Shown here one piece after another: positions 20,920 through 33,839 of a stretch of DNA of 64,000 nucleotides. Below the pieces are notes generated by a model. That model was given only the letters and a program-made list of their open reading frames with translations. It ran no database searches and was not told where the DNA came from. The position numbers were made by a program, and so were the translations under genes. Numbering within the stretch: position 1 is the first letter of the stretch; each line of letters starts with the position of its first letter. The DNA comes from Nymphalis io (Eukaryota; Arthropoda; Insecta; Lepidoptera; Nymphalidae): the NCBI RefSeq assembly GCF_905147045.1, contig NC_065890.1:8990001-9054000 (forward strand), read 5' to 3'.

Positions 20920-23900
20920 ATACTTGTACTTCTGAACGAATTGCAGATTTACTAATGACATAATATACATTATGTTTAGGAAGCTGGAGTGCAAAATTTC
21001 TATATGATTATGTGGCACATATTAATATTAGTATTATATACCTGCGTCTGTCACCAAAGTAACTGTGCGTTGTTATATAACGCTTTGTAACAATTTGTTA
21101 TAAAAAAGGAAAAGCAAAGGATTAACATTATGAATACAAGTGCCTAATGACTGAATTTTAGGTAGATTATTAGAGAGAACAGAAGACACAATATATAATT
21201 TATATTTAGACTATCTAAGTCTACGATAAAGTTGATGTTTTAGAATCATTATATGATTAAAACTTTGAGGCCGCGAAAGGCGTAGCGCATTACGCCTATT
21301 TCACGTTACTTGTCACGCTTCTACGATAATACTTTGTTTTTATTGAGCATTCTCTTATCGCTGCTGCTAGTGAATACAATGGAGAATTTAATAATACACA
21401 AAACGCAGCATGTCCTCTTGTACAATTGCTCCTTAATAATTGAATGTTTCAATGTTTTGAACGATAAGTTTTGTTTCGTGAAAGACCGCTTATGTGAGAT
21501 TAATTTAAGTTGCTTGTTTCGAGAGTTGTAACAAATGCAACTAATATTTTGTTACAACAATTTAGTCTACACTCCTAATATCTATATTCGTAAAAAAATT
21601 TAGTAACGATACCGAGTAATAACATATTTATAAAATAAAATACGTAATAAAGGGTGTATTTTTAACATTTAAGATAAATATTTGATAAATAAAAATATTT
21701 TATAAGATTTATAAGAAAATCAAAATGACAATATTATAATTGTCACACACATATTTAATAATATGTAATCTGTACCGGACCATTATTATTTTGAAATAAA
21801 GTATATAAAAAAATCATGTTTAAAGTTAATATGAAACGTAATCGCGAAAACTTCTTGTAGTTTATAGGTAAATAATTTCACTGTACATAGAATACAGTTG
21901 GCGTACAATTATAAGATTGCATATAAACCGTTTGAATATATGAGATAGGAGCCATTGATAGCGTCTAGGCTACGGTGAACAACCAAGGCTGTTTGGTTAT
22001 CCCGCTTTACCAAATAGAGCGGCTTATAGCGGAGACCAGGTATGTACATTTTATTCGACTCATAGTTCTAAGACAATTTTACATTATGTATTTTTGTATT
22101 TATATTCAAACAATTACGTTCTTATTTGATTTGTGTTTCTTATTAATCATTAAAACATTAATATAAGTAGTTAAGTTTTGCTTATAGTTAGAACACTTAA
22201 CACAATTTGATCTAATTATAATTATACTTATAGCTCGAAAATCCGAAGAATATATTGACATACAAAAAATAGGAATAGAATTTAATATTTATGACTGGAA
22301 TCCTGAGAGAATAATACATATACTTAGGCCTTTGCTTAACTAATATAGAGTAATAAAATTGAGTTACAACAAATTAATGTATAGTTTGCTCTAGATAGTC
22401 GAACCTTGCCACATAAACTCATCTTGTATTCAGTGTATGATGCAAAATAGTTAAGAGAAGGTGGTATTTAAGCTCGTTACGTCTAGCAGGCCGACCTTAA
22501 ATGAGTAATTAGTAGCATGTGTGCCCGAGCCTCCGCCATCAGTAACGCGCCGCCTGCCCGGGACTGCGCTCAACCGCCCATGTTATAAACCCACGCGAAA
22601 TTATCTTTCGAAACAATTAGCTCAGACATATTGCCGAATAAAATGATAATTTTTGACATGTCGTAATGAAAATTATATAAATTAAATGTAATTTGGAACA
22701 ATTAATTCACCGAAACTCGAAAAATGCCTAAAAAATTATCAGTTCAATTTAAATTATTATTAAACATATATTGGTACAGTTTTAAACATTTCTTAATATG
22801 TTAAAATATTTCAATTTAATCAAATATTATACAGCTTTGGCGTAATTATCGATGGGCAGAAAGGACCGAATATATCTTGAACCTATCAAGTGCTGTTATT
22901 GTGGAATATTCGATATCTGGGAGCACTACCGTGCCACCACCAAGACGAGCCAGGGGAAGCGCAGGGCACTACCTACTTTTTCTCGAAGCGATTCGTTGTA
23001 TTTTTGTACAATCAGAATGTGATGTCAATAAATAACTTATTAAACATGTTTAGCTTCCAATGTATAGCTAAAATACTTTATAAATTATTAATATGCAAAT
23101 TTTGTCACTCACTGACTGATGATCATCAAATTTGGTAGGGTACTTCCTGATATAATATTGTATAAATAAATGACGACTATCAAGTAATAATTAAATCTAC
23201 AATTTACATAATCTAACTTTATTTTTCTTGTCAATTGATAGTCATAAAATGGAGGTACAAAGTTTTTGAAGATACGATCAAGGTCAGTTTCCGCGCCTGA
23301 GAAAATAATCGTAAGCCCGGCTTTAAGAAATATTAGAATAGAGGTAAGCTTACCAGATTTCAGCTCCATTGAGAAGCTTAAGTATAATGTAGAGCGTTTC
23401 GCCTGGACTTGCATTAAAAATATGTTTGCCTCAACGGATTTTTTCAGTTTCAGAATTTTATCATGCATTTAGTGGATAGTATTTAATATTTTAATATATT
23501 AAAATATAATAGAAAATGGACAGACAGTTATTGAACATTCTTACATAGTTTAATTAATATACATAGAACAAATTACCACGGAAATATTACACTATAGCAG
23601 TTTATACTTTAAGGCATGCACATACGCATACATGTGGTGTGTTTATATAATCTATATATTTAATATCTAGTGGTTAAGAATATTTTTGTTTCAAAAAGAA
23701 TCCACATATCCAGTTAAATGGATATTTTTTGAAAAGATTAATTTATAAAATTACGTAAAAACATATTTTGCATTTTTAAGCAATATTGTTTACAATAATT
23801 AAGATTTAAAGTCGGGAAAGTGCGAGGTTCTAAAAAATAATAAAATACATTTCATTATAAGAAGTTTTATTTTGTAGCACAAACTTAACGAATTCATTCG

Positions 23901-26865
23901 AAACGCGACAAATAGCTTGCATCACGGAGCATCACGGAGTTGACAATTTATAAATAATACTTTAGAAGTAGATGTTGAACAGAAATGTTTTTTCTTTGTT
24001 AGCTTATTTATTAATTCTTTTTATTGGACAAGTTTATCTAAGGTTATTTTTTTAAGTTTGTAAGATTTGAATTTTTTAAATATTTTTAGTGTTTTTTATA
24101 TAGCTGAGCACTTTCCAATATAATATTTCGGTTATAGTCATAACATGATGTTTTTAATTTTTAAACATTGGAGCTGAAGATTGAACTTTTCTTCGAAAGA
24201 TTAATATTTTTAGAAGAAAAGTTTTGTATGCTTATCTTTTGATAAGCTTTTTTAGAATTAACATGCATGTGTTTATATGTGTAAATATTTTTTAGTTATA
24301 AAATTATTGTTAATAACTCTATAAATAGTTTACCTTCGATTATTTGTAATATTTTAAGCCGCTGAGCCCCACATTAAGTAACGAACTTAGGATAGGATAA
24401 ACAACGTACTGTTCAGTCTGGGCTTCAGTTAGAGATATTAAGTTCTTGTTTATATTTTTAATCTGTAGTTTTTCTTAATTGGAATATATTTTATCGGACT
24501 CAATTCATTACATAAGATTAACATAACAAACAAATAACATATATATTTTTAGCTGATTATATAACGGGTAAATTTATATTAAAACCAGACATTAAGTAGA
24601 ATAGGTACATCGTGAATTATAGCTTTTTAGTCCAAGTACTATTTAAATAATTTAGAAGCAATATGGTATATAAGTTTTGCTGCATATTAATTTTTCACTA
24701 CAGTTGTATTGCGATTGTACGATAAGGTTTGTTTATAACGATAACGTCAAAGGAGAATATCTCTTATTACTTAAAACAAGACAAGTTATTTTAAGTATCT
24801 TTCGTTTTATCTATTTACAATACTGAAATTTACTAATTTTAAAATAGTATGAAAAGTTTGGTTGTAGTTACCGAAAATATTGTGGTTTGTTTCTAAGTCG
24901 TTTCTTAATAATCAAACAATAAAGTATCAATCATATTATAATTACTTAATTAAATTAAACTTTTAGTAGTCGTAAGCATTATTTCTGGAGGAAAAACTCT
25001 TTGAAAGAAAAGAAATCTTCTCAAAACAGTACATTACTGTTAGAGAAAACATGAGCAAAATGTATTCCTGTAAAAAGTAGCGTGATGAATAAGCTACAGT
25101 TGCTGCAGTGCTTGCTGAATTTCGCTACTGAAGCATAGAAGATTGAGCGAGACTTTTTGCCGGAATTGATTGCATACAATGTTTTCTTGGGCATGTATTT
25201 TAAAAATATTAAAATAACCATTGAAATATATTCCAATCCTTATTTATATATAGTAAATAGGCGAAGAAAATAGTCTTGTTATTTATAAATATTATAAAAT
25301 ATTTTCGTTTAATGTTTTTCAAATGTAAACGACTTTATTATCGATACAGCTTTGAAAAAGTGTGTTGTGTCGCGAGTACATTACGCGGAATACATCACAT
25401 GGATTTTAATGAAACTTGGCGCGGTTAGTTTATCTTGAGTCAACATTATAATAGATATTTCTCATCCCGGGTAATGAACGGTTTCTCAACGGAGAGTTAA
25501 TAAATTTGTTCATCCATTACCAATGTCTATACGACGATGTTGCTATCATAGCAGCTTTTTTCTTAATATGAAAATGATAGTGGCCGTGTTAAATTGTCGT
25601 AACTTTATAGACATGATGTATCATTATAGACGATGTATATCATTTCAGTAACTATAATAGTTTCCGCGATAATTAATCTCATGTCGCTTAAACAAGATAC
25701 ATAGGCACTCGTGTTCAGCACACGTAACTCAACTAACCATAAATTATCATGTCAAGTCAAAGGAACTCTGCGACGGGGTTAAATTATACCCGCGCTAAAC
25801 AGACTTCGTATCTTAGACGTGTCTTCGTATCTAAGGTGCGTTTTAGAGATGCATCATCAGAAGCACGCGTCGAATTTTGCATGCACGCGAGGATCGAGGT
25901 TCGCTGCACAAAGGAGACGTTTTGATGAATTGAAATAGAAATAAAAGATTCCTTCGTGGAATTTTATGTTGGAAATAATCCCGAAAGCGGCCGACACAAT
26001 TCCTCATTTCATTCACGTTCCCTTGCGATGAAACTTTTTCTCTGCAATTTTTCTGTGGAGGGCGGGGAGTTATCAGGTGGACCATTTTGCAAGTCACAGC
26101 ACGTAGCGCCTCCGAGCCCCGCGCGGCGCTCTGTGCCCGCCCGCTGAATACAAACTTCATTAGCCGTTTGATAATTAGCCCGTTAAACGCCCCTCACTAC
26201 GATATCCTAAGCCACTCCACACACACACACACATACCTATTATTAACTATAGACGTAATTAATTCCAGTAATACGAAACTTGCTAAGAGAAACAATATTT
26301 ATGTTCGAAGCTAATCATTAAATAAATATATTATAATAATCTATATAATTATAATTTAAGATAATATTTACTTTTGTTTTGTTAATGTTTTTCCTTCTTA
26401 GCAATCAATTGCGTCATGTGATGGCACAAACTGAAATTAAATACAGTAGCAAAATTATGAAATATATTTACATTTATAAATGAATCAATTACTTGCCAAA
26501 TAATTTGTGTTTGAATTATTAATTTTTTAATAGTAGGCAAAATGAAAAGTTCTTGTTACATTCAAAATTTTGTTTGTTAAGAGTAACTTTTTAATAAGTG
26601 ATGAAAAATATAAATAAACAATTTATTAAAATTTATTTTAGAAGAAATATTTGAACTAAGCACATATCTTTACAAAAAATAAATAGCATGCATTAATCTA
26701 GTAATAATGGAAGTTTTGTTAGTATGTTTGTGAATTTTTAATAAAATTTGGTACTTTTATTAGTAAACGATTTTTTAGTTAGATTTTTTTATATCGCCGT
26801 CATTCATAGACGTTGACAGCAACATTTTAGTAGTAAAAAAATAACAGATTTCACAGGCTTGTTCA

Positions 26866-27840
26866 TCGTTTATGTTGTATTATTACACATATAGTTAACT
26901 TAGTCAACGTACTTAATATTACTTCTACATAGTCTCCTAAGTCAATACATTTAGTCCATCTCTTTTTTAAACCTAAAATTCTTTCAGAAAAAAAAATCTT
27001 TCTCGTGAGCCTCCCAAAACGCGTCAACAGCGGACATCATTTCGCCATTGTCTTTAAATTTCTTGCCTCGAAGGTGTTCCTTGAGCCGAGAAAAGAGGTA
27101 GAAATCGCTGGGAGCCAGATCTGGCAAATAAGAAGTATTCAAGCAGTTCAAACCCTGATTCTTGATGGCAGCTACCGCAATTACAGTTGTGACAGTGCGT
27201 TATCTTGGTGAAACAGCACTCCAGCTCGCAGTTTGCCGCGTATTTTTTCCTTAATCCACTCACAATTGCCTCCCGTAATCTCCTTATTTGATCTGCGTAG
27301 TAGAGCCCGTAATAGTTGCTCCCTTTTCCAAGTATTCCACCATAGTAATTCCTTCAGCGTCTCAAACAACAAACACCATAATCTTGCCCGCGAAACTGAA
27401 TTTATTTTGTGTCGTAAGGAAGCTCGTTTTCAAGTCATGAATTGTTGTTTGGTTTCGGGATAAAAAAAATTTCCTATTAGCATGAAACTTTTTGATATTC
27501 AGCCTTGAAATGCCGACTCGTTTTTTCTTTTGCTCATCGGTTAACATTCTCGGTACCCAACACGTCAGGAGACCTTTGTCATATGCAATTCGTTGGATAA
27601 ACAATAGAATAATCGAGCTACAATTAATCCCTGTGTCCTCACCAATAAAACTGAAGATCACTCTTCGATCTGCAAACACAATATCTTCCACATTTTTCAC
27701 GTTATCTTCTTCGGTTGGAGACGTGGATGGGCACCCTTCGCGATGCTCAACTTCAGTAGATGTTTTGCCTAGTTTAAGCTCCTTAGCCCAGCGTGCAAGA
27801 GTGTGGAGGAGCGGAGTTCCCTAATGTTTCCACCAAGTCA
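26866..27840 (-). pseudogene. mariner transposase remnant
   Basis: From right to left the minus strand gives GRPST-like GCPSTSPTEEDNV, VEDIVFADRRVIFSFIGEDT, the linker WVPRMLTDEQKKKRVGISR, EGITMVEYLEKGATITG, RGKLRAGVLFHQDNA (second catalytic Asp), YLPDLAPSDFYLFSRLKEHL (third catalytic Asp) and GDYVE with a stop near 26,866. These are hallmark mariner blocks in the right order. The element is dead: several frameshifts and in-frame stops occur, and the segment with the first catalytic Asp (TGDETW) is missing between FFLSR and FAGKIM. Terminal inverted repeats were not identified. Confidence 0.88.
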
Positions 27841-29494
27841 CTGTGTATGTCACATTTTTTTCAAACAAATGTACTTGATGACGGCTCTTATTTCGTTTCT
27901 CTTAATTTTGATGTTTCCTCTTTTACGGTTCGTATTCAAATCATAGTATGTCCCGGAAGTCATGTCCTATTTATATGATTTTTTATGGTGAAGTGGTAGG
28001 TATATAAGATTGGAATCGACTTTTTTAATTTTCTTATAATGTCAATGACTATCGAAGTTAGCAACTTGTCACAGGTGTTCGTATAGTATAATTAAAAAAA
28101 CTTAGTTCCAAAAAATAAACAAAAAAGAGTGCACATTATTATTATTATTGAAATATGGATTTTTAGAATATACATTTGTAGACATTGCCAATTAATTATA
28201 TAAGTTTTTAATTATTTTATATTTTCTCATTTTTATATACACTGTGATTGTTATTATTTAAAAAAATATCATATACTTAAGTAATATTTAGAAAAAAATA
28301 AAGTAATAGAACTTGTTTGTTTCTTGCTTGATTATATACTGTTAATTTTAAATATATAGGAAGATACGTAATTTAAACTAAAGGTGCAACATTAGTACGC
28401 AGAAATTAAGCGAGACGAGGTCGGCGAGGGTCTACGTCTTCCGGTACGCCTTTGCGTGTTATAGAAATATCATTTTAACTTGAGGGTTATTTTACAGTGA
28501 TGTTGTATACACTATTAGTTAATGCCAAATACTTTGAGTAGCTATGACTTTTTTTTTGTAAAGTATTATTCATATACTGGCGAGTTACTATTTATCTCAA
28601 GCAAATAAACCAATACATACATTTTTATATACGTTACGTTACGTTACGTAAGTTACGAAAAGATTCAGACTTAAGTTTCAAGAAGAAAAGAAAAGAGAGA
28701 TATAAGTGTCAAAATCAAAATATGAGTAAAATGAGTAAAAATAATTAGTTTATACAACTATTATTTTGCAATGTCAATGGAAAATCTCGCTTTTATTTAT
28801 TGTAACTTTAATTTAAATACAAAAAATGTAACTGAAGTTGCAAATATTTGTCATATTTCAATCAATCAAGTAAACTTAACACTTCAGTTCTTTACATTTC
28901 CATTTGAAAATAAATATAATATATACAATTTAATGACAACTAGCAAACGAAAATAATATTACAAAAAATAAATGGAATCGTCAACTCAACGACTATTTAC
29001 GTGATCAGAAAAATAAACAAATTTTATTATAAAAAAAATGTTTTTTCAGAAAATACAGTACGCAAGTATTTATTTCACATAGTATGAAAATTGTTATCTA
29101 TAGAGGTAATCTATTTCAGTAACCGTATATTCAGGAAGTTTAAAGAGAAGCTTGGCTCGAAAGCGGATAATAAAAGTGACAATTTAAACGTAACGTAGTT
29201 TGGAAAGGAAGCGTTGAAACAAAAGAAGTGCGGAGTAGCAAAATGCGAAAAGAACTTAGGGCGGGCACCCACATTAGACAACACTGTTTGAACATATACA
29301 TATATATGTTTGGTTGGGCTTATACATTGTTTTACAGACCTTACGATTTACATTATAGATAGTAAAATCGTTTGTCGTATCTGATACATTTATAACCATT
29401 CTAAATCAAAAGAAGAGTATTGTAAATAATATGTATTGTATTGTAATTAAGATATATAATAAAGCTTATACAGAGTAATTCTGTATGTAAGTCC
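27841..29494. other. Probable mib intron, AT-rich
   Basis: Nothing coding is seen. A small CpG-containing patch lies at about 28,390-28,470, and a TTACG short tandem run at about 28,629-28,650. Confidence 0.4.
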
Positions 29495-29722
29495 GTCTGA
29501 GTAGGTACTATACACTCATCACATAGTCTATCGCCAAACAGCAATTCTTAGTATTATTGTTCTCCGAAATGAAGAGTGAGTAAGCACGGGACATAAAATC
29601 TTAGTTCCTAAGTTTTGTGGCATATTAGAGTTGTAAGTATAAATATAAAATTTCTTACAACGTCATTGTCTATGGGCGGTAACTACTTACCAGCGGCTCA
29701 ATTGGCAGTCCAATGCTAGATT
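29495..29722 (-). repeat. Inverted, diverged copy of the 300-bp dispersed repeat
   Basis: The plus strand here carries the reverse complement of the repeat at 41,501-41,805: CTGAGTAGGTACTA, GCCAAACAGCAATTCTTAGT, GGGACATAAAATCTTAGTTC, ATTTCTTACAACGTCATTGT and CTACTTACCAGC. Many substitutions and small gaps mark it as old. Confidence 0.6.
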
Positions 29723-30057
29723 GTATAAAAAAAACACATAAAAATGTTTTTTTTTTGTTTACACTCTTACACTACACTCTTTTTTTACACTTATTAGATA
29801 AGTAAATTAAACCCAATTTTCGAAAAGATTTGAATGTAAACATTAATTAGGATAAATAAAATATTAAAAATAAATTGAAAACATATATTAGTGTCAGGCT
29901 CAATCATAGTAATATTATAAAAAGGTATGTTTTTCTAAGTTACTTTTTCATACCTATTATAGATTTATAATCTGTAGCATTTCCAAATGTACGAAAAAGA
30001 ATAATATTTAACGGTAAGGGCATGAAACTACACCAGCAATATAATATAAACAGTTAA

Positions 30058-30190
30058 TAATGATTATGACGACGTTCTCCCGACCGATTTCGGTTATTCT
30101 CATAGTTGTTTTATTGTTTCTGCGTCGGAGTTGAACCCAGAATATCGGGCTTTGCAGCCTTATACGTTAGCCATTCAACCAATGAGTCGC
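30058..30190 (-). repeat. tRNA-derived SINE fragment
   Basis: On the minus strand it reads TGCGACTCATTGGTTGAATG, GCTAACGTATAAGGCTGCAA, then GGGTTCAACTCCGACGC, which look like a tRNA A-box region and B box, and ends AACCGAAATCGGTCGGGAGA. The B-box half and 3' motif resemble those of the SINE at 31,800. It does not fold as a functional tRNA gene. Confidence 0.55.
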
Positions 30191-31109
30191 AAGAGATGAT
30201 ATAATGTTATGTTTATGGTAGTAAAAAGCTATGTTATAAATAAATATGAGATTTACTTATTCATTTTTTCTAAATTCATTATAAAACCAATTAATTAATG
30301 TCAACCAATATAATTAAACAAATTTGTATATAATGGCATTAATAAAATATTGATTTAATGTGCATAAAATAAAAAATATATAAAGCATGTGCGAATCAGT
30401 GCACATCACCAAAGTTGATTATATGTACACTCGTACTTGAATCGTACACTACATTGTTTGATATTGAATTTTCCCATTAAAATTAGTATTATAGGTTATA
30501 AAATATGTTCATATTTTTAAGACAGCTTATGTGATTATAAAATGAGATAGGTCTTTGTATAAAATATTTAGACATCCCCTGGAAATAAGTCCACGAAAAC
30601 ACCTACCTCTACCATAAAGATAGTCTACCATAAAGATTAGATAAATTTTAGATTTAAAAAAAATACACGATACGTTGTGAAATTCTTTTATCAGAAATAT
30701 ATTTTAAACGTATTCAAGAAGATATTCAAATAAACGCATGAAAAAATGGCAATGGGTGTGCTGTAAAATGTATCAAGGGACAGTACGGCCTTAACAGCGT
30801 TTTGTATTATATTCATCTTTGTATAATTTAAAGCCAATTTCAAACGTACAAAGTAGGGATGGTTAGATAGTATAATATATTCGTAAACTACATACAACAA
30901 ACTTTACTAGCAGTTGCGAGTTGCTTCTAAGACATCGAATGTGTAAAGATTGGGACAATGAGAACCACAAAATAAATATTAAATTTGTAAAGCGGAATAT
31001 TTATTAAGCCGCCTCAAGCTTGTTTATTGAATCCTTTACTTTAGAGTAACTGATGAGTTAAGTCCTAAATTTCTCAGGTTTAGTTGACATTATCATTATT
31101 TTTAATTTC

Positions 31110-31190
31110 TATATAGCAGACGAGTAAATGGGCCATCTGATGGTAAATCACTATCTGCTCATAAACACTAGTACTGCAAGATGTGTTGTA
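31110..31190 (+). repeat. Short relic of the 300-bp dispersed repeat
   Basis: AGACGAGTAAATGGGCCATC followed by TGATGGTAAATCAC matches the start of the repeat (GACGAGCATATGGGCCACCT, GATGGTAAGTGGTCAC), then fades. Confidence 0.45.
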
Positions 31191-31799
31191 AAAAGACGGT
31201 TTAAAAATTCTTGTCTCAACTTATAAATAATATATAAAAACGGTTTATTTTCATTTAAAAATAAATAATTATTTTTAATTCATAATGAACAAATAGTTTA
31301 TAAATGACATAATGACTCTGACAAATAAAATACTGATATTAATTTGTCAAACAGTATTTGTATGCAACGAATGTTATTTCGAATTCACATTTATCAGGTT
31401 TTTATTGTCCAATGTCAATGAATTTTCGATAACTAATGATTGCGAGAGTAAAATATATTTTTTTATAAATGATCTAGCACTACTTCTAAGGTTGTCGGTG
31501 GAAAAATATATATTATTATGTTAATGCGCTTTCAGGGTTACAACTTTGTCTAATCCAAAAACGTATATGATCGAAATATTTAGTGTAGTTATGTTAGAAT
31601 TAATGGAACTTTGAACGGATCGATTAGATGAAGTTAAAGATAGAGGGGATGCAGCCGCCTGTTAAAATAAAAACTTCACGAAATCTTCTACATTACAAAA
31701 CGAAAGTTAATTAATTTCATATCACTAATTTATTCTGTCCGTGTATATTCAGATTACGTAAATTTATAAATTTAATTCATAATTAGTAGAGAGTACAAC

Positions 31800-32147
31800 G
31801 ATAATAATAATAATGTCCTCCAGAACGATTTCGGCCACGGCGGCCAATCTCAAGAGAGATTAGCCAACTACGCAGGAGATATTATAGTACAAAAGTGTGT
31901 GCGCAAACACAGGTGCACTCTCTATTCCTTAACTCTCATAATCCGATGGGACGCCATCCGACACGACCGGAAAGAATTCAGGCGCAGGACCAACGGCTTT
32001 ACGTGCTTTCCGAGACTCCAGGCTGCTACTGAAAAATTTTTTGACAGAAAACCCCAATAACTTTTCATTGGCCCGACCTGGGAATTGAACCCAGGACCTC
32101 CGGGTCTGAGGCCTTACATCAAGACACTAGACCAACAAGGCAGTCTG
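31800..32147 (-). repeat. Nearly full-length tRNA-derived SINE
   Basis: Reading leftward from 32,147: CTGCCTTGTTGGTCTAGTGT (A box), AAGGCCTCAGACCCGGAGG, the B box GGTTCAATTCCCAGG, then a body of about 250 bases ending GGCCGCCGTGGCCGAAATCG and TTCTGGAGGACATT, with an (ATT)n tail at 31,800-31,812. Pol III boxes, tRNA-unrelated body and simple tail make a typical SINE. The tRNA-like head is not a tRNA gene. Confidence 0.8.
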
Positions 32148-33680
32148 TAGAGTATTACGATATTGATGCTTTCAATCCGTAAGATTACTTATATGTGATA
32201 AAAGGTTTCAAAAGATAGTGTAAAATATGTAGTTTTAGTATTGATATTATAATTTATTGATTATAAATTATTCCTTCCCTAGAACTTCGATATTTTCTGT
32301 CCAAAGGAATTTCCGCCATTAACAAACATAGAACGACTTAACGAAGTGACCATAAAAGCAAAAAAAATGTTATAATATATAAGAATTTATCTTTATGTGT
32401 AATATAATAAATTATCTATTTTTATAAATTTCACACTAATTATAATTTAACCTACTAGATAATACAATTCTAAGATGAAGACAGAAATTTTGATCCCATT
32501 GTTATGAAACTGAAATCGAAATTTAATTACAAGTATCCGATTCTCGTTGATCTCTACGAGGTATAACTTATTTCAGAAGAGAATGTTTTTCTTTTTAAAA
32601 TAAATGCGATTTGCAATTTGCAATAAAAGTGGATCGGATGGGGCTGCACGGTTGCGGGCAGTGCGGCTGGTTATTTCGACGTAATTAAAACAAACAGGAG
32701 GAGGCTCGCCACTCCTCTCTAATTGCGTTCATGTTGAAATAATCACGGGAACTGTGACAGAATATCATTGCTGAAAATTCTCTTGTGTCGACTGTAAAAT
32801 ATGGGATTCGCTGTTCAACTCTTTATCGAACCCGTTAACTGGAGTTAGTGCTTTGTAGCTTTGCGGACCTGTTTGAGTAAGAGTACACTCCACCAGATAT
32901 TCAACGGGTTGTTGCATTCCTTTGTGAATGATGAACGAGACAGTGTAATTACAAGCACAAAAGTTATAACAGCTTGGGTGCCACGGTTATACTGTTCTAC
33001 GGCGTGTTTAACGCCCCTGACATTGTTCAATGTTCACAGAGACTGGACTTGGGCGGAGATGAGTACTCACCGATTTATTATATTTATTTATGTGACGTTT
33101 AATTATCCATACGTAGTAATGTAACTATTAAATTATCGCTCATATTTATTACTACAGTAATTTATAATAAATGATTTACGTGCAGCACTTTAAATGTTTA
33201 TAATTTTATTTGTTTAATACACGTATGTCGTGTGTTTTACAAAGGCGATTTAAAGATTAACTTTAAGGTTAAGAATGCATAGAAAACGTATTATATATTT
33301 CCCATGATATTATAGTGGTGAGCAAACTACTTTGGTCAAATTATTTGAATGATCTCTACAAATGTTTAATACAATTGTTAGAAAAAATATTTGTTTTTCT
33401 GTTGATATGCTTGTAGTGCCTGTGCACAGTCGACATGACGAATGCTTTCTATTTGGTAAAATGAAATGGTTTTCCGAAAAACAATCAAAAAATCTTATAC
33501 TTTAATCTCCATGAGCTACGTCGGCACTTGAACGAAATATAAATTCGGACGGATATATAGTACTTCACTGAAATAAATGTTATTTATCTAAAGAAACATT
33601 TGTACAGAACTTTCAGAACCGTTATTATTATTAAAAAATCTGTTAAATGATATAATCTTAGCAATCTAATCTAGTGTTTA
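32148..33680. other. Probable mib intron before the mir-133 region
   Basis: AT-rich with a GC-richer islet at about 32,620-33,060. The open frame at 32,861-33,124 shows no recognisable domain. No RNA gene is seen. Confidence 0.4.
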
Positions 33681-33688
33681 TTTCCTGT

Positions 33689-33711
33689 ATATATATATAT
33701 ATATGTATATG

Positions 33712-33764
<53 letters not shown>

Positions 33765-33767
33765 TTA
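33689..33767. repeat. (TA)n microsatellite
   Basis: About 80 bases of nearly pure TA alternation with a few G or C interruptions (GTATATGTAAATAT, ACATAT). It lies directly upstream of the GC-rich block that precedes mir-133. Confidence 0.95.
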
Positions 33768-33839
33768 AAGAATAAGATTAAGCGAGCATCATGTCGGGGC
33801 ATTGACAACAACGACAGACTTTGTTAACTTTTTTCTTGC

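Larger units (their letters stand above)
15773..26860. other. Probable mib intron between mir-1 and the mariner remnant
   Basis: No protein gene is supported. GC-richer islets stand out at about 16,690-16,850, 17,340-17,830, 18,380-18,505, 22,500-22,590 and 25,720-26,230 and are candidate regulatory elements. A short (AT)n run lies at 19,869-19,894, a CTCF-like core at 20,907-20,919, and a (CA)n run near 26,218. The minus-strand frame at 18,380-18,505 is the only short coding-like piece. Confidence 0.45.

Noticed and set aside
23109..23472. Overlapping open frames on both strands (119 and 68 codons)
   Set aside because: Neither shows a recognised motif, and both are in AT-rich DNA with no splice or start context that favours coding.
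32070..32147. Possible tRNA gene on the minus strand
   Set aside because: A and B boxes are present but the cloverleaf is not convincing, and the sequence continues into a SINE body with an (ATT)n tail.
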